A DNA stretch of 64,000 nucleotides from Patiria miniata (lineage: Eukaryota > Echinodermata > Asteroidea > Valvatida > Asterinidae): NCBI RefSeq assembly GCF_015706575.1, contig NW_024037063.1:16988927-17052926 (forward strand), read 5' to 3'. A model generated the notes under the pieces. The model did no database searches and was not told the DNA's origin. It was given only the letters and a program-made list of their open reading frames with translations. Each line of letters begins with the position of its first letter. The first letter of the stretch is position 1. Position numbers and translations under genes: made by a program. Positions 36,816 through 47,653 of this stretch are shown one piece after another.

Positions 36816-39028
36816 CCAACTCCAGGTTGGAATGGAGTATACATGTAATCCATGTCCCAACTTGGTAACACATTCAAGAACTCCAAAACAAGTCATAAGT
36901 GAAATATGCTCACCTCTGTCAAACATGTCAAAGGTGCCACACCTCAAGATGCCCTTATAGTGATTCAGCGCTTATATGTACATACATGTATGCACAGACG
37001 TATATTCAAATTGTGATGGAAATTTTATCCAACATATCCAATGTGATTTGCTGGTAAATAGGTTATTTTGTAACATGTATATATGTACCTGTTGTTCTAT
37101 TGTTTTCACTTAAACTTATCAGTCAAAAACATCTGGTTGAGAGGTCCCCATTGCAGACATACACGTGTCACATATGGTACCGGTCTGGTGCAAACCATGC
37201 GTGTACTTAAAAAATGGAACTGATATACCAGCTTTATATGGGCTAGATGCAACAGACAAAGAGGCCAAAATTATAGCATTGTTTCAAATTGATCATTTTT
37301 TTGTTTTTTTTTTCAATTAATTTTTTTTTAAAAAGGAGGCGGCCTCCAAAAAGGAAGCGGGCGGGGACGCTTAACATGTTTTTCGTTAGTTGGCCTTATA
37401 ACAATGAATATAATTTAAACTAAATATGCAAACCTTTTCAACATTGTTCAATAAGGTTAGTACACTTAAGTAGTTATTCACAAATTACCAATGGACTCCA
37501 AATAAAGCAGTAAACATCTGTCATTGACGATATGTGAGAGTTAAAACATTAGCGCAAAGGGAAATTTACAGAAGTAAATTGAGGCATATTTTACCTTTCT
37601 CAGAGGCAATTAGGCTGGCCTTCTGACAGTCACCTTCATCAGTGTGTCCAGTGTCTGGCATGTTCTCCCTGGACGGCTTGTGTGTCCCTGATGCTACGCT
37701 GGCGGCTTCAGGCTCTTCGCTTGTGTGAGATCGGTGGATTAACAGAGCTGTATCGCTGCTGTTGTTGTTGGAGACATTTTGCACGTCATCATCTCCCCCC
37801 TCTTCGGCTATGCTTTCATGTTTGCCAACAGAAGGCATTTGAAATTTATCTGTAAAATGATTTTTAGGAAACAAATCAATGAAGCAATTTCATATAAATT
37901 GTCAAACATGTTTAATTGAAAAAAAAAAAAACCCATTATAAAATAAGTGAGATACATACACTGTATATCCATCACTATGATGTACAGTACAATGCTCCGT
38001 TTTTTTAAAGACCAAATTTTGACGCCCAACTTTGAAATACTGACCAGAAGTGCAAGTACAGGTACGTCTCTTGTAATTGTTTTGTTTTTTTGGAGGGTGC
38101 ACTTTCATTACCAAGGAATTGGCTGTACGAAAGCAAATAGTATGTACTGTTCTACATACACAGGGTTCGACTTTAGAAGTAGCCCACTAGCCAAATGCTA
38201 GTCAAAACAGCTGCGGGCTAGTCAAACTGCTCCGTAAGCATGTCAAGTAGGCGGGCTGGCGAGTAACAAATTATTAGGCTTCGGCAAAGAGGAAAGGACA
38301 GGAAGCAATAAACAGTTAAATTCAGAAAGCAAACTTGTATCAATTTGTGTCTAATTTTATAAACTGTTTAGGGTTAAGTTATCAGATCTGTTTACTAAAA
38401 ATACTGACAAGATTGCCTCATGATACACATTTTACATGTATGCACATTGTTGTTAATGGGACACTCCATAAATGAAAAAAACACGTGGGCTAGTGAAAAT
38501 GCCTGCGGGCTAGTGAAAATGCCTGCGGGTTGGTTAAGAGTCTGTTTCAGTATGGCTGGCTAGTGAAAAACAAGTTAAGGTCGAAACCTGCATATACATG
38601 TATGTACATGTTGTCTTTCAATGTGTCAATTCTCACATCAATAGTACAGTACCTGGCTCAGATTCTTTGACCATTGGAGTCCGGGGTACATTAACGGTGG
38701 GTGACCTGGGGTCTGGGTAGGTGAAGGGGCAGGGGGTTCTGGACACACCCTCCGTGGGGGATCGCGGGTCTGTCTCAGGTATCGGCGTCCGGGCAATCTT
38801 TGTCGTCGGTGAACGTGGGTCCTCAAAGCTGTCATCGACCTCGCCCGGCTTGGGCACAATGATGGGGGTCCGTTGGACTTCATCGGTGGGTGAGCGGGGA
38901 TCCCTGAGTTTGACGAGGCGCCGGTTACTGAGCGGGGTGTGGTTGCCATCAGCTTCATCTGTGGGTTTGTCTTGGGTGCCTTGAAGGTGGGTGGTGTCAT
39001 GGTCAGCTTTGCTGTCTGTTGTTCCCAT
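34196..39028 (-). CDS. CDCA3: CDCA3/Tome-1-like mitotic entry protein
   Basis: In vertebrates CDCA3 (Tome-1) is a substrate of APC/Cdh1 that promotes mitotic entry, reportedly by helping SCF destroy Wee1. The certain exons are 39028-38653, 37849-37595 and 34449-34196 (294 residues in frame; human about 268). A tentative exon at 36970-36914 would fit the same phase and add 19. The protein starts MGTTDSK, a myristoylation-type MGxxxS start also seen in the human protein. Four motifs DPRSPT(x)n-RTP lie at residues 43-55, 70-82, 87-99 and 106-118, each with SP/TP sites suited to CDKs; I recall two in human. The C terminus, MIDKENF, holds a KEN box in the place of the human DKEN. The middle is acidic and low in complexity. 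The start has A at -3 and G at +4. An acceptor (TATTTCAG) six bases upstream of the ATG implies at least one 5' non-coding exon further up. USP5 is the divergent neighbour, as in human. Confidence 0.85.
34733..35245. mobile_element. MITE of 513 bp in CDCA3 last intron
   Basis: The ends TTAAAGATACAGTCCATCAT and the inverted ATGGACTGTACCTTTAA match with one or two differences. The body is non-coding. It lies about 280 bp upstream of the last CDCA3 exon. Confidence 0.78.
35674..36238. mobile_element. Foldback element in CDCA3 intron
   Basis: The left arm CTAGCTTGAGTAACTCCAGC and following 'ctccaatgcttat' recur inverted at 36238. The inner arms share AGTCCCGACAT-type sequence and 'gatctacat'. 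The interior (35800-35895) matches the flank of the foldback at 42533-43283 (GGTGGCGTATCTAGTAATTT). The same outer end recurs at 44131-44215. Confidence 0.75.
36785..36813. repeat. Run of 29 G
   Basis: An unbroken G homopolymer in a CDCA3 intron, read as a C-run on the gene's strand. It is capable of G-quadruplex formation, and its length may be unreliable in the assembly. Confidence 0.9.
36914..36970 (-). CDS. CDCA3: Tentative CDCA3 57-bp exon
   Basis: Open in the phase required between the flanking exons (phase 1 on both sides). It would encode ALNHYKGILRCGTFDMFDR and has a good GTGAGC donor. The acceptor (TACATATAAG) lacks a pyrimidine tract. Skipping it also leaves the frame intact. Confidence 0.4.
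37595..37849 (-). CDS. CDCA3: CDCA3 acidic middle exon
   Basis: Acceptor TTTTACAG. Encodes DKFQMPSVGKHESIAEEGG onward through KPSRENMPDTG and ends ASEK plus one base at GTAAAA. Low-complexity, probably disordered. Confidence 0.8.
38161..38590. mobile_element. Inverted-repeat element in CDCA3 intron 1
   Basis: The ends CAGGGTTCGACTTTAG and AAGGTCGAAACCTG are inverted partners. The inside has direct repeats of GCGGGCTAGTGAAAATGCCT and related GGGCTAG words. It is compatible with a hAT-type MITE, but the flanking bases give no clean duplication. Confidence 0.6.
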
Positions 39029-39034
39029 TGTGTC
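38653..39034 (-). CDS. CDCA3: CDCA3 exon with start codon and DPRSPT repeats
   Basis: The exon begins at 39034 after TATTTCAG, with translation from 39028. It carries all four DPRSPT/RTP motifs and ends VKESEPG in phase 1 at a GTACTG donor. Confidence 0.85.
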
Positions 39035-41760
39035 CTGAAATACCTACAGATGTGGATTATAAAGGACTGTATTAGCCTTTCTGAGTACCACTTCACATTT
39101 GAAAATTGGAAAGTAGTTCAAATATTCAGTGATTCCACTACACTCCTTTCATTCTACTACAAAACCCTTCAGGTCACAGCCATGGTAATTCAGTACACAG
39201 TACCACTGACATAGTAAACAATATAACTAACATACATGTACATCAGATGCAAACAGAAAAGAAAATGGGACAAATTAACAAAAAACAAGCAACAAACAAA
39301 CAAACAAACACCCCACTGCAACACCCCATCTACATTTTTGTATGTATGCAGAACATCAGACACCAACCCACCAACCAAAAGAAGCAACCAAAGTTTGAGC
39401 ATATAATGTACATTTTGTACACTATGTATTTATAAGTCAAATCCACCATTCCTTTTCAACCTTTCTGGCTCAATGCTCTTTACCGGACTGTACACATGTA
39501 CAATGTACACATGCATGTACAGTGAGACTGAGAGCATTCCAACCCATCAAGGTACATACGTGTACATGTACATGTCCACTTTACCACACATTCAAGACAA
39601 CACTCACAACCATGACAACAGAAGTTGGTACAGTAACCATTTAATGGATGTACATGTACATGTACACGTATGTACATGGTTACTGTAAAAACAGTTAGAA
39701 TTCCACCAACATGACCAATGGTTAAACCTCCATTATATAAACCATTTATCTGGCAGGGCTTTTAGATACATGTAGTAAGAAGGAATGAGAGTATTTACCG
39801 TCAGTGCATACATTTCAAATGAAAGTTCACACTTCAACAGTTCAAGAATCCTGTAGCTGTACACTACAAGTACATGTACATGTACACACATACTGGAATT
39901 TGTATCCTTGTTGCTTGTGGAGTCATTTCTTTGTTCCCGTGTACATGTGTACATGTACTAAAGTTTTCAAGTTAAATTTGTAGTGAACAGTCGCATCTGT
40001 TTCTCAGTTCTGATGCAAGTGTGTGTGCATGATATGAAAGGCTTCAGGAAATGATTTGGATTCATTTTTTACTTTGAGCACAAAACATGCAAATTGAGCT
40101 CCTCGGACTTCCCAGGAGAGCAATTTTGGGTGCTCAAATTGAGCTCCTCGGATTTCCCAGGAGAGCGATTAACTGAGCTCCACAAATTTCTAAAAATGAA
40201 GGCCTGAGTTTTATAGTTTCAAAATGTTTCAAAAGTGTAATAGTTACAAAATGCTCCAATTTTAACCAAAATTAATTTCCTGGGCTGAAATCCCGACTTA
40301 ATAGCATAAAATACATGTACTTCAATTTGCGACGGATCAACACACCTTCGAAATTCCTAGTTTTGAGGATTTAACTCCATTTATCTATTTAATGATAACC
40401 TTGTGGAGACATATTCACGTATAGAAATTGCTCTGTGGAGACGTATATACATGTGTACAATGTACATGTATTCAGTATCTTCTGTTCCCTATTATACCCA
40501 TGTCTCCTCAGGATACCGTGTAACAGATCACGTATAGTGTACATGTACATGTATGTAGGTCCCACAATCATGACAAAATGCAACTTAGAGGTTTGATTAA
40601 TGTATGTTTCAGAAAGGTAGAGCCTTGCCTTGTTCTTTCTGTTATTTTACAATGTACACGCTCCTTGAAATTTCAGGAAGGTTCCTACAAGTACATACAT
40701 GTACATGCACTAGCAATACATACAGTACATGTTACATACATGTTTGACCACATCAAGAAATCTGAATGATCACAATTACAATGTAAGTATTATTCTTGAA
40801 AATGGCTATTTTTCTGTTGAGCTTCAGTACCATGCTGCTATTGTGCAGTTTCCAGAATCGGAAACAGGAAAGTGAAACCACTTCCTGTCAGTTTTGTTGA
40901 CTTTTAATCCCCGGTGTGGTTAAGTCCCCAGAGTGATTCAATCAATGTGCAAACTGCTTAATGTGACTTACTAAAGTACTATAAATAAATATGTAGACTG
41001 TGACAAAATACCAAGGTTCACATGTGTTTCACAAATGTTGGAAATGCGTACATGGGCATGTGGACGAAGTGGACGAAAAATGACTAAGAAGAAAAGAGAA
41101 CAATATCGTCCGCAATTCCTAGCAGTAGCATACATGTACATTGTACATGGACGTTTTGTGTACAAAACATACAATATATGGGAGTCTTCCTAAAAAGTTA
41201 AAGTACATTGTACAAACAAAAGAAGGACAATAGGACGTCCACAGTGGGAGGTTGATACATGACTGTGTGTTAAAATGTACATAATTTACAAATGTATGTG
41301 CAGTTTGTACGTATGTACATTTTGTAAATTTATGTATACATGTATGTGGCCAGAAGTGGACTACAAATTTGGTACCTGTACATATATACATTGTACCATT
41401 AATGTACAATGTGTTTGAACTAAGCAAGTTAACTTAGTTTTTTTGGGGGGGGGGGGGTACTAATGACGCATGGTCAAGCTTGTTTATTCAATGACTTTTA
41501 ACCCATCCACATTGTACTACATGTATGATTTTATGTCCAGGATGTTCGTACATGTAAACGGCTGCTTGATATTAAAAACTGATAACACTGAAAAAAAATA
41601 AAATAAAATAAAATGCTGTTGCTATTTTTAAACAAGTCGATTGTTGCTCACATGCATTAGACATAAATGAAATGGTTCTCAGACTTTATTCAATGATAGA
41701 GTCATGAATCAGACAGAAATTAAATCTAGGCCACCTCGATTGATCAAAATGCAGTATTTG
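39035..41760. other. Region between CDCA3 and USP5, repeat-rich
   Basis: No exon is recognised. It is dense in TACATGTA and TGTACA palindromes and holds a short duplication of 'gagctcctcgga..tcccaggagagc' near 40097-40165. The stretch 40210-40545 matches 60060-60330 in inverse orientation. The unfound 5' exon of CDCA3 should lie somewhere between 39034 and the USP5 promoter. Confidence 0.5.
40210..40545. repeat. Dispersed repeat E, copy 1 (inverted)
   Basis: Its reverse complement shares GGAAATTAATTTTGG, AAACTAGGAATTTC, ACGTCTCCACAG and GCAATTTCTATA with 60060-60330. Unclassified. Confidence 0.7.
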
Positions 41761-41761
41761 G

Positions 41762-42505
41762 TTTAACCACTGGCATGACTGGGACGGGATTATTTTTGCC
41801 GAAATTAACACTTTCGAAAAATGTAAAATATAGCAGCTAACTTCTGATATACAGCACTGATCTCTATATAAAGACTGGATAGCTAATACAGAGCCGCACA
41901 ATGTACGAATTTGACGCCATATTGGTGAGACCGGCTGGTGATCTACAAAGGACAAGTTGCCGTTTTTATAGACAGCATGATTTCTTTTGTAACGTCGCGG
42001 TTCACTTGAGTTATATTTTGACCACCATCACTGACCAAGGTTAACTACAATTTTTCTAACGTCGTGGTTACTAAAATGCCGCAAATATAACTTTTTCGGC
42101 GTTTTGAAATAATAATCACTACGGAAATGTGTCCCTTTTAGAACATCATAATATGTGTACGTGACCAAAATGCGCGTCAACTGTTGATACAACGCGCGCG
42201 TATTTACGCGTAGAACGTTCGTATTATACGCGGCCATCTTCGTGAGACCGGGGGCGAATTGGTCAATATGCGAAGTCTACTGTGTGAATGTTGTATGCAT
42301 ATCCGCTATCCAGTCTTTATATAGAGATCAGTGATATACAGCCAGACGCCACAAATACTGATTCGCAAGAGTCATTTCAACAGTACCACATTTCTTGCCA
42401 AAAACTCATGTGCCTACGGAGCATAAATTGTAGAATAGGCCGTGCACAGTGGCCCAGTTCAAGGTCAACACATGGTCTGCCTCCACAGACTTCTTGGACT
42501 TAAAA
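41762..42505. repeat. Repeat family R, copy 1 (split by a MITE)
   Basis: Bases 41762-41854 and 42342-42505 together match the copies at about 54230-54610 and 56085-56506. Shared words are GATATACAGCCA, CCACAAATAC, TTTCTTGCCAAAA and GGCCGTGCACA. The two halves are parted by the element at 41855-42333. Confidence 0.8.
41855..42333. mobile_element. hAT-like MITE with 8-bp target duplication
   Basis: A perfect 29-bp terminal inverted repeat starts CACTGATCTCTATATAAAGA. The 8-bp duplication ATATACAG lies on both sides (41847-41854, 42334-42341), and the uninterrupted ATATACAG is present in the related repeat at 56164-56175. An 8-bp duplication is the hAT hallmark. The interior is related to 25640-25835. 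Confidence 0.88.
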
Positions 42506-42532
42506 GAAAATAATGAGGGATTAGCGTGTTAC

Positions 42533-43283
42533 ACAGATTTCACCCTCAAAACGGCCTCCAAATTACTAGATATGCCACCTGAGGTACAAGTAGACATCGA
42601 TAATTAAGATAGTTGTACTGAAGTTTACTTACGATCCGGATGAAAGGTGAAATTTCCCGTTCAATTCCGAGAGCTCCCCTCGCTATCATGAACACGTTCA
42701 TCCAACTCATGTTTGAATTGCGATGTGGTCTTCATGCCCAGCGTTCATTCGATGGTCCCCGTATCCCGAGTGCGATCGCGCACGATGCAACCGAGCGCGC
42801 GCGATGCATCGATTATGATAATGAGTAGACTGGATCATGTTTGTAAACACAAATACATTTCGAACGATAATAGGGAGTCGGGAACTAGGGCAGGTTTTAT
42901 GGACAGAAACCAGTTCAAGCTAGTTCCCGACTCCCTATTAATATTATCGTTCGAAATGCATTTGTGTTTTCAAACGTGATCCAGTCTACTCATTATCATA
43001 ATCGATGCATCGCGCGCGCTCGGTAATGGAATCGCACTCGGGATACGGGGACCATTGAATGAACACTGGGCATGAAGACCACATCGCAATTCAAACACAA
43101 GTTGGAAATTTATCGTGTTCACGATAGCGAGGGCAGCTCTCGGAATTGAACGGGAAATTTCACTTTTCATCCGGATCGTACATGTAAGTAAACATCAGTA
43201 CAACCATCTTAATTATCGATGTCTACTTGTACTTCAGGTGGCGTATCTAGTAATTTGGAGGCCGTTTTGAGGGTGAAATCTGA
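42533..43283. mobile_element. Foldback element of about 750 bp
   Basis: Arms of about 350 bp, from CAGATTTCACCCTCAAAACG inward to GGGAGTCGGGAACTAG, are inverted almost perfectly around a short loop near 42890-42920. Open frames on both strands are mirror shadows of the arms. The outer part is shared with 35800-35895. Confidence 0.88.
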
Positions 43284-43339
43284 TGTGTTTGTTGGGCAAT
43301 GTTGGGTTTTTGAGTCAATGACAGAATTGTGTTGCTCGG

Positions 43340-43972
43340 CATATAATGATTAGCTTGGACCCTACTTTAATTTTTTTTAATGAACTCATAACTAATGTAA
43401 TTAATTAATTTAATTTATTACTTTAAACAATTATTTTACTTGCAGGCTCAATAATTCATATTAATGTTTACATGCTTTAACTTAAAAACCCTATGCATAT
43501 AAAATGGTAATTATTTTAAAAAGTAAATAAATTTATTAAAGATTTAATTAATTAATTTAATTGATTAATTTAATTAATTAATTCGCATTGATGAATAAAT
43601 AGGCCTATGTTGTTTATTTAACAAAACTCCTAATGAGCCATAAACAATAATACACATCATGAAAGTGCAAGTTGTTCGCATTTTTATATCTCTGAACCCA
43701 CACAGTCAACCTCATTAGCATAATACTGTAAATAAAATGTTTCTAAAAAGGCATTAAGGCATTGTCTCACGAAGCACAGTGGTGCTATTAATTGGAGAAA
43801 AATCTGCTTTTCAAAATAACGTTACATATCTGCATGACTTTACTAGGAAAAAAAATTAGTTGGGCGGCTTTGCATGCATGGGAAAAATCTATGTAGCGCG
43901 CAAGTTTAAACTTGCGAGCACAATTTGTAGCAAGGAAATTAATGCACGCGCAAGTTGCGCTCGACACAAACA
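43340..43972. repeat. Repeat X, partial copy
   Basis: It matches 46646-47612 (less the insertions there). Shared words are GCAGGCTCAATAATTCATAT, TAATGAGCCATAAAC, CATTAGCATAATACTG, TTGTCTCAC and CGCGCAAGTTTAAACTTGCG, ending in TTGCGCTCGACA. The central part is AATTAATTAA-rich. Confidence 0.8.
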
Positions 43973-44130
43973 AAATGGTCCACGAACTAACAAACTGCAC
44001 CACCGGCATCAAGTACCAGCATGTATTCATCAACCAATAGCAATGGGGAAATTAATAAGATTAAGACCCATGATAGGCCAGGGGACTACATTGTGTACAG
44101 TGTAGGCGTATTCTGTCGAGGTGCAGGTGT

Positions 44131-44215
44131 AGCTTGAGTAACTCCAGCTGACAATGACATGCTCATATTCATTCACATGTAGCATATGAGCAAGTCAGCT
44201 GGAGTTACTCAAGCT
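44131..44215. repeat. Short foldback
   Basis: AGCTTGAGTAACTCCAGCTG and its inverse lie around a roughly 45-bp loop. It has the same end sequence as the foldback at 35674-36238, so it is probably an internally deleted relative. Confidence 0.85.
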
Positions 44216-44226
44216 AGTCAAGGTGT

Positions 44227-44319
44227 AGTCTGAGTAACTTTGACCCAACTTATCGCCTTTTTTAACATTTGGACATGGTCTGGCGATAGAAAAAAGGCGA
44301 TAAGTTGGGTCCTCGGACT
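44227..44319. repeat. Short foldback
   Basis: GACCCAACTTATCGCCTTTTT and its inverse are separated by about 25 bp, with outer GTCTGAG/CTCGGAC. Confidence 0.8.
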
Positions 44320-44324
44320 AGTCA

Positions 44325-44851
44325 AGGTGCACCTTAGCCCCATAAATGTGGCCTATTTACTGGACTGCCTCCGTAAACATAGGCCACACATCCACATGTA
44401 CAAAAACGTGTCGCACTTTGCCAAATTTTGATTTTCACATTTAGGCTTACATGGCTTAGTTTGTAGGGTTTTTTTTGCTTTAGCTTTAGAAGCATTCTCA
44501 CCCTCTTTATAGGCTAATCAGAAAGTGCTGCCTTTTTCAGATGTCCATTTTTCGTGAAATTTCCAGATACATTTGCACACGTTTGCGTACATGGCGTATC
44601 AAAATTTCAACATGAAATTTCACAAAATTTAGACATCTGAAAAAGGCAGCACTTTCTGATTAGCCTATAAAGAGGGTGAGAATGCTTCTACATGTAGTTC
44701 TAAAGCAAAAAAAAAAAACCTACAAAGTAAGCCTAAATGTGAAAATCAAAATTTGGCAAAGTGCGACACGTTTTTGTACATGTGGATGTGTGGCCTATGT
44801 TTACGGAGGCAGTCCAGTAAATAGGCCACATTTATGGGGCTAGGTGCACCT
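44325..44851. mobile_element. Foldback family F, copy 1
   Basis: Nearly perfect arms of about 250 bp contain AGCCCCATAAATGTGGCCTA, CGTAAACATAGGCCACACAT, AAAATTTGGCAAAGTG and AAAAGGCAGCACTTTCTGAT. A second copy lies at 48243-48724 inside USP5 intron 1. Non-coding. Confidence 0.9.
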
Positions 44852-46029
44852 ATTAAAATTTCCAAAACAAGATTCAAAAATCTAATCACTCATCTGAGTG
44901 TTTGACCTTGCTGTATAAAACTATCAGTATAACCCTACCTATTCCTTGCACTTAATGAATGATAAATGAGGATTACTTCGCGTAAATAACCAGATAATTT
45001 GTGTAATCATTTCGTACAGACTAGTACTTACCACACAACAATTCAGTGAGTGAGTGCGAACTGTGCCTGCGATGCCTGCACCGTACCTTGCCTTAACTAC
45101 AATGAACTACATGAACTATGTGCAACTGCAACTTGACGCTAGCTGGAGCGATGTGTTTTTAAACAAAATTTAGCCATTCATGAGTCTTGTTTCACACCCC
45201 CTTTCCAAACTTCAGAACTGAAGTTGTTCGTGATTGGTCACTTGAAGTAAGTCGGAACAAGTGTTTGTCGAGCGCAATTTGAGTCCCCCGCGCAAGTTTA
45301 AACTTGTGCGCACAAATTTCAACTTGCGCGAGGGACTCCCGAAGCACGCAAATTACACTGCGCCATTCTCATTTGCGTGCGCAAGTTATAACTTGCGCAA
45401 AAGCGATCGCAATTTGAGAACCTAATTGCGGGCGGGATTTTATGGAATAAATTAATGGAATAAATTAATGAACAAAAAAATAAATAAAAAGGGGAATTCA
45501 ATTAGCGTCAATGAAAAGAAACATTGAGATTTAGCAGTGCTTATCAGAGAAGTTTTTTTAGGGGCGGGGGCGGGGAGGGGACCTGGCAAGCAATCAATAA
45601 GCACACCAGCGGCAATTGCTTGAAAAGTGTACAAAGTTCCTGAAGTTGTTCAATAACGGAGACCAGCTTCAAGTTTTTTGCCTTGTAAAACAAATTAGCA
45701 TTTTATTTATATTCTTAAATGTAAATTAATCATAATGTCCTATGTGTAACCTTTTGTTAACGTAAAAGAATGATTATTATCCCTTCAATTGTTTAATGCT
45801 TTAAATTACATTACATGTAATGTACAATGAAAAACGTCCTTATTCTAAAAAAAATACTGAATGAATAAATTTAGCAATTAATTAATTCGAATGAACAATA
45901 ATTCACATTGTTTTAAAAAAAATACTTTGCTCACTGTCTTTGCATAACATTTCGAGCACTCAGTGTGTACGCTTCAAAACTGCATAATTTGAACAAAAAT
46001 AATGAATGCATCACTAATTTAATTAAGGG

Positions 46030-46640
46030 AATAAATGTGTGCTCCGGAGGTTTTTATCACTCTGTTTAATACCACTTGGAGTCTGGGTGCTGATAATTAC
46101 CCGAGCCGGAGGCGAGGGTAATTATCAGCACCCAGACTCTAAGTGGTATTAAACAGAGTGATAAATACCGACGGAGTACATATTTATTCCCATTCATAAA
46201 TACCTTTTCGGTAAAAAAAAATCATACAATTCGTTCAAAACATCCCGATTTTGTTCAACAAATTCACTTTATGCTTTTTGAATCATCCCTCCTGCAAAAT
46301 AATGGAGGGTTCAGCTGGCGAGTAAGATGAAAACAACCCTTTTATGGAGATTGACGCGCGCGTATCGTGTTCTATGCGATGTCGCGCAGAACGCACCTGG
46401 CGCGTTGCATTTTGAATTTAGAACTATAAAATTCTAACTCCCTGGTAGTGTTGCGCATGCCTACGTGAGGATTGTGAACGTTCAACCAATGAAACGATAA
46501 GAGGCACTGGATTTTTAGGAGTCCACATTTTATTGTGACACTGGAAAAGTGTTTAAGACCAGCTAGCCATGTCTTTATCATCCGTTTAATACCGGCCACG
46601 TGACGGGCTCTCGACCAATAGGAATGGCTAAACTGTCTGA
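46030..46640. mobile_element. Element Y inserted in repeat X
   Basis: A 73-bp inverted repeat (46030-46102 and 46116-46190; TCACTCTGTTTAATACCACT) is followed by sequence to 46640 that matches 53640-54230 in inverse orientation (GACACTGGAAAAGTGTTTAAG against the complement of CTTAAACACTTCTCCAGTGTC). Copy 1 of repeat X lacks it. Confidence 0.7.
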
Positions 46641-46974
46641 GGTATTTATGAATAATTAATTAAATCTATTACTTTTAACAATTGTTTTATTTGCAGGCTC
46701 AATAATTCATATTAATGTTTACATGCTTTAACTTAAAAACGCTATGCATATAAAAAGGTAATTAGTTAAAATCGTAAATAAATGTTTTAATGTGTTAATT
46801 AATTATTTTGATTTATTAATTTAATTAATTTATTCGACTTAATGAATAAATATGTTGTTTACTAAACACAATATCTTAATGAGCCATAAACCATAATAAA
46901 CATCATTCATGATGCAAAGTGCATTGTCTCTGAACCTCTACACAGTCAACCTCATTAGCATAATACTGTTAATA

Positions 46975-47350
46975 AAATTTCGATACACTTTATGATGTTC
47001 TTGACCTTGTATAGGGATTCTCCTGATAACATATTTATTTCCCTTAAAGCCATTTCTCCCTGTGGAAACTTACCACAGGGAGAAATGGCTTTAAGGGAAA
47101 TAAATAAGTTGTTAATAAAATGTAAAAAAAAAAGGCATTTAGTCATTGTCTCACTAGCAGAGTGGTGCTAGCATAATACTGTTAATAAAATTTCGATACA
47201 CTTTATGATGTTCTTGACCTTGTACAGGGATTCTCCTGATAACATATTTATTTCCCTTAAAGCCATTTCTCCCTGTGGAAACTTACCACAGGGAGAAATG
47301 GAAATAAATAAGTTGTTAATAAAATGTAAAAAAAAAAAGGCATTTAGGCA
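46975..47350. repeat. Tandemly duplicated hairpin insertion
   Basis: A unit of about 200 bp, with TTTCGATACACTTTATGATG, a hairpin ATTTCTCCCTGTGGAAACTT/ACCACAGGGAGAAAT and GTTAATAAAATG, occurs twice in tandem. Repeat X at 43720-43760 has the site without the hairpin, suggesting insertion followed by duplication. Confidence 0.8.
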
Positions 47351-47477
47351 TTGTCTCACTAGCAGAGTGGTGCTATTAATCGGAGAAAAATCTGGCTTAA
47401 AAATAATTTTACATATCTGCATGAGTTCACCCGGAAAGAAAAATTAGCTTCACATGCATGGGGAAAATCTATGTAAT

Positions 47478-47600
47478 GCGCAAGTTTAAACTTGCGTGCG
47501 CAATTTGTAGCAAGGAAATTAATGCACGCGCAAGTTTAAACTTACGTACGCGCAGGTTTAAACTTGCTCGCGCAAGTTTAAACTTGCCTGGGGGACTCAA
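47478..47600. promoter_or_regulatory. Cluster of CAAGTTTAAACTTG palindromes before USP5
   Basis: Four copies, two exact and two variant, of GCAAGTTTAAACTTGC lie 60-170 bases upstream of the USP5 start codon, with CACGCG/CGCGTG between them and the ATG. They belong to the edge of repeat X and also occur at 43900 and 45290. They could act in the promoter, but that is unproven. Confidence 0.45.
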
Positions 47601-47653
47601 ATTGCGCTCGACAGACTCATTTTCACGCGGGATTTCGCGTGAGTTAAAGCAAG

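Larger units (their letters stand above)
45268..47613. mobile_element. Repeat X, long copy ending at the USP5 promoter
   Basis: GTCGAGCGCAATTTGAGTCC, followed by CGCAAGTTTAAACTTG, opens this stretch at 45268. The same sequence inverted closes it at about 47613, 41 bases before the USP5 start codon. Inside are element Y (46030-46640) and a duplicated hairpin unit (46975-47350). No target duplication is clear, so the ends may not belong to one insertion. Confidence 0.6.

Noticed and set aside
42640-43170. Two similar proteins on opposite strands (MKGEISRSIPRA... and MKSEISRSIPRA...)
   Set aside because: They are mirror translations of the two arms of one foldback element, not genes.
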